Made by a program: the position numbers and the translations under genes
Assembly (NCBI GenBank): GCA_963849305.1
Contig: CAWKGV010000008.1
Coordinates: 1 to 64,000 of the forward strand
DNA from: CAWKGV01 sp963849305
GTDB taxonomy: Bacteria; Pseudomonadota; Alphaproteobacteria; Acetobacterales; Acetobacteraceae
Length of the DNA stretch: 64,000 nt
Direction of reading: 5' to 3'
The notes under the pieces: generated by a model
What the model saw: the letters and a program-made list of their open reading frames with translations, nothing else
What the model was told of the DNA's origin: nothing
The model's database searches: none
In this document: positions 63,693-64,000 of the stretch, one piece after another
How the letters are laid out: every line of letters begins with the position of its first letter
How positions within the stretch are numbered: the stretch's first letter is position 1

Positions 63693-64000
63693 ATGACGGC
63701 GTTTCAGCCGCGTTTCGAGGAACTGCCGGACGAGTTCGCGGTGTTCCCGCTCGAAGGCGCCCTCCTGCTGCCCAAGGGCCGGCTGCCGCTCAACATCTTC
63801 GAGCCGCGCTACCTGGCGATGACCGAGGATGCGCTGGCCGCCGGTCGGATGCTGGCCATGATCCAGCCGGACCCGGCGGCTCGACCTACCCCGAACGGTC
63901 CGGGCCTGTATCGCGTGGGTTGCCTTGGCCGGCTATCGTCGTTCAGCGAGACCGAGGACGGACGATTCCTGATCACGCTCACCGGCCTGATCCGCTTCAC
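63693..64000 (+). CDS. LON substrate-binding-domain protein, N-terminal part
   Basis: 102 codons to the window edge: FEELPDEFAVFPLEGALLLP, KGRLPLNIFEPRYLAMTEDA and GRLSSFSETEDGRFLITLTG match the N-terminal (LAN) domain of Lon-like proteins. In alphaproteobacteria a stand-alone LAN-domain protein commonly follows the thioredoxin gene. The rest lies outside. Confidence 0.9.
   Translation, partial: MTAFQPRFEELPDEFAVFPLEGALLLPKGRLPLNIFEPRYLAMTEDALAAGRMLAMIQPDPAARPTPNGPGLYRVGCLGRLSSFSETEDGRFLITLTGLIRF

Noticed and set aside
1..64000. CRISPR arrays, rRNA genes or riboswitches
   Set aside because: No regularly spaced direct repeats, rRNA segments or recognised riboswitch cores were seen by eye.

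Overview
The window is GC-rich and looks alphaproteobacterial. The core genes (2-oxoglutarate dehydrogenase operon followed by pdxA, YbbN/CnoX-type thioredoxin followed by a LON-domain gene) and the style of the accessory genes suggest Rhodospirillales/Acetobacteraceae; this placement is inference, since no rRNA is present.

Layout. 1-395: end of an IS66 element that continues off the left edge and cuts a gene fragment. 477-8455 (minus): core operon sucA-sucB-[coiled-coil membrane protein]-lpdA-pdxA-thioesterase. 8456-9346: gene debris (LysR fragment and an unknown C-terminus). 9347-35631: a large accessory island for uptake and breakdown of amides and amines. It has three branched-chain/urea/amide-type ABC importers plus remnants of a fourth, a two-subunit N,N-dimethylformamidase (DmfA1/DmfA2) inside the first importer operon, two amidase-signature hydrolases, a copper (TPQ) amine oxidase reading frame and a Gfo/Idh oxidoreductase. 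35632-41995: decayed material (integrase, enolase-superfamily remnant, IS481-like transposase, alpha/beta hydrolase, exonuclease III, DUF1810) around one intact SDR gene. 41996-53280: remnant of a tailed-phage prophage (terminase subunits, two ParB-domain methyltransferases, primase-helicase, DUF6456, divergent repressor). 53100-55233: an overlapping small ORF-DUF2924-serine recombinase-HTH module, cut by a second IS66 copy (55234-57769), which abuts an inverted IS66 remnant (to 58064). 58077-62000: a carboxymuconolactone-decarboxylase-like protein, a broken SDR, a Vgb-lyase-like beta-propeller and a DUF6880 protein. 62439-64000: tRNA-Gly(GCC), cnoX/ybbN and the start of a LON-domain protein.

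How the island may work (inference): importers deliver small amides; DMFase and the amidases hydrolyse them to acids plus amines or ammonia; the copper amine oxidase, divergent from the first importer, would oxidise released primary amines. The most unusual feature is that the small DMFase subunit is in frame with, and not separated by a stop from, the permease LivM, although it has its own ribosome-binding site.

Caution: about eighteen genes carry single-base frameshifts, usually without nonsense codons and often at short homopolymers. They may be real decay or sequence errors; each is noted where it occurs.
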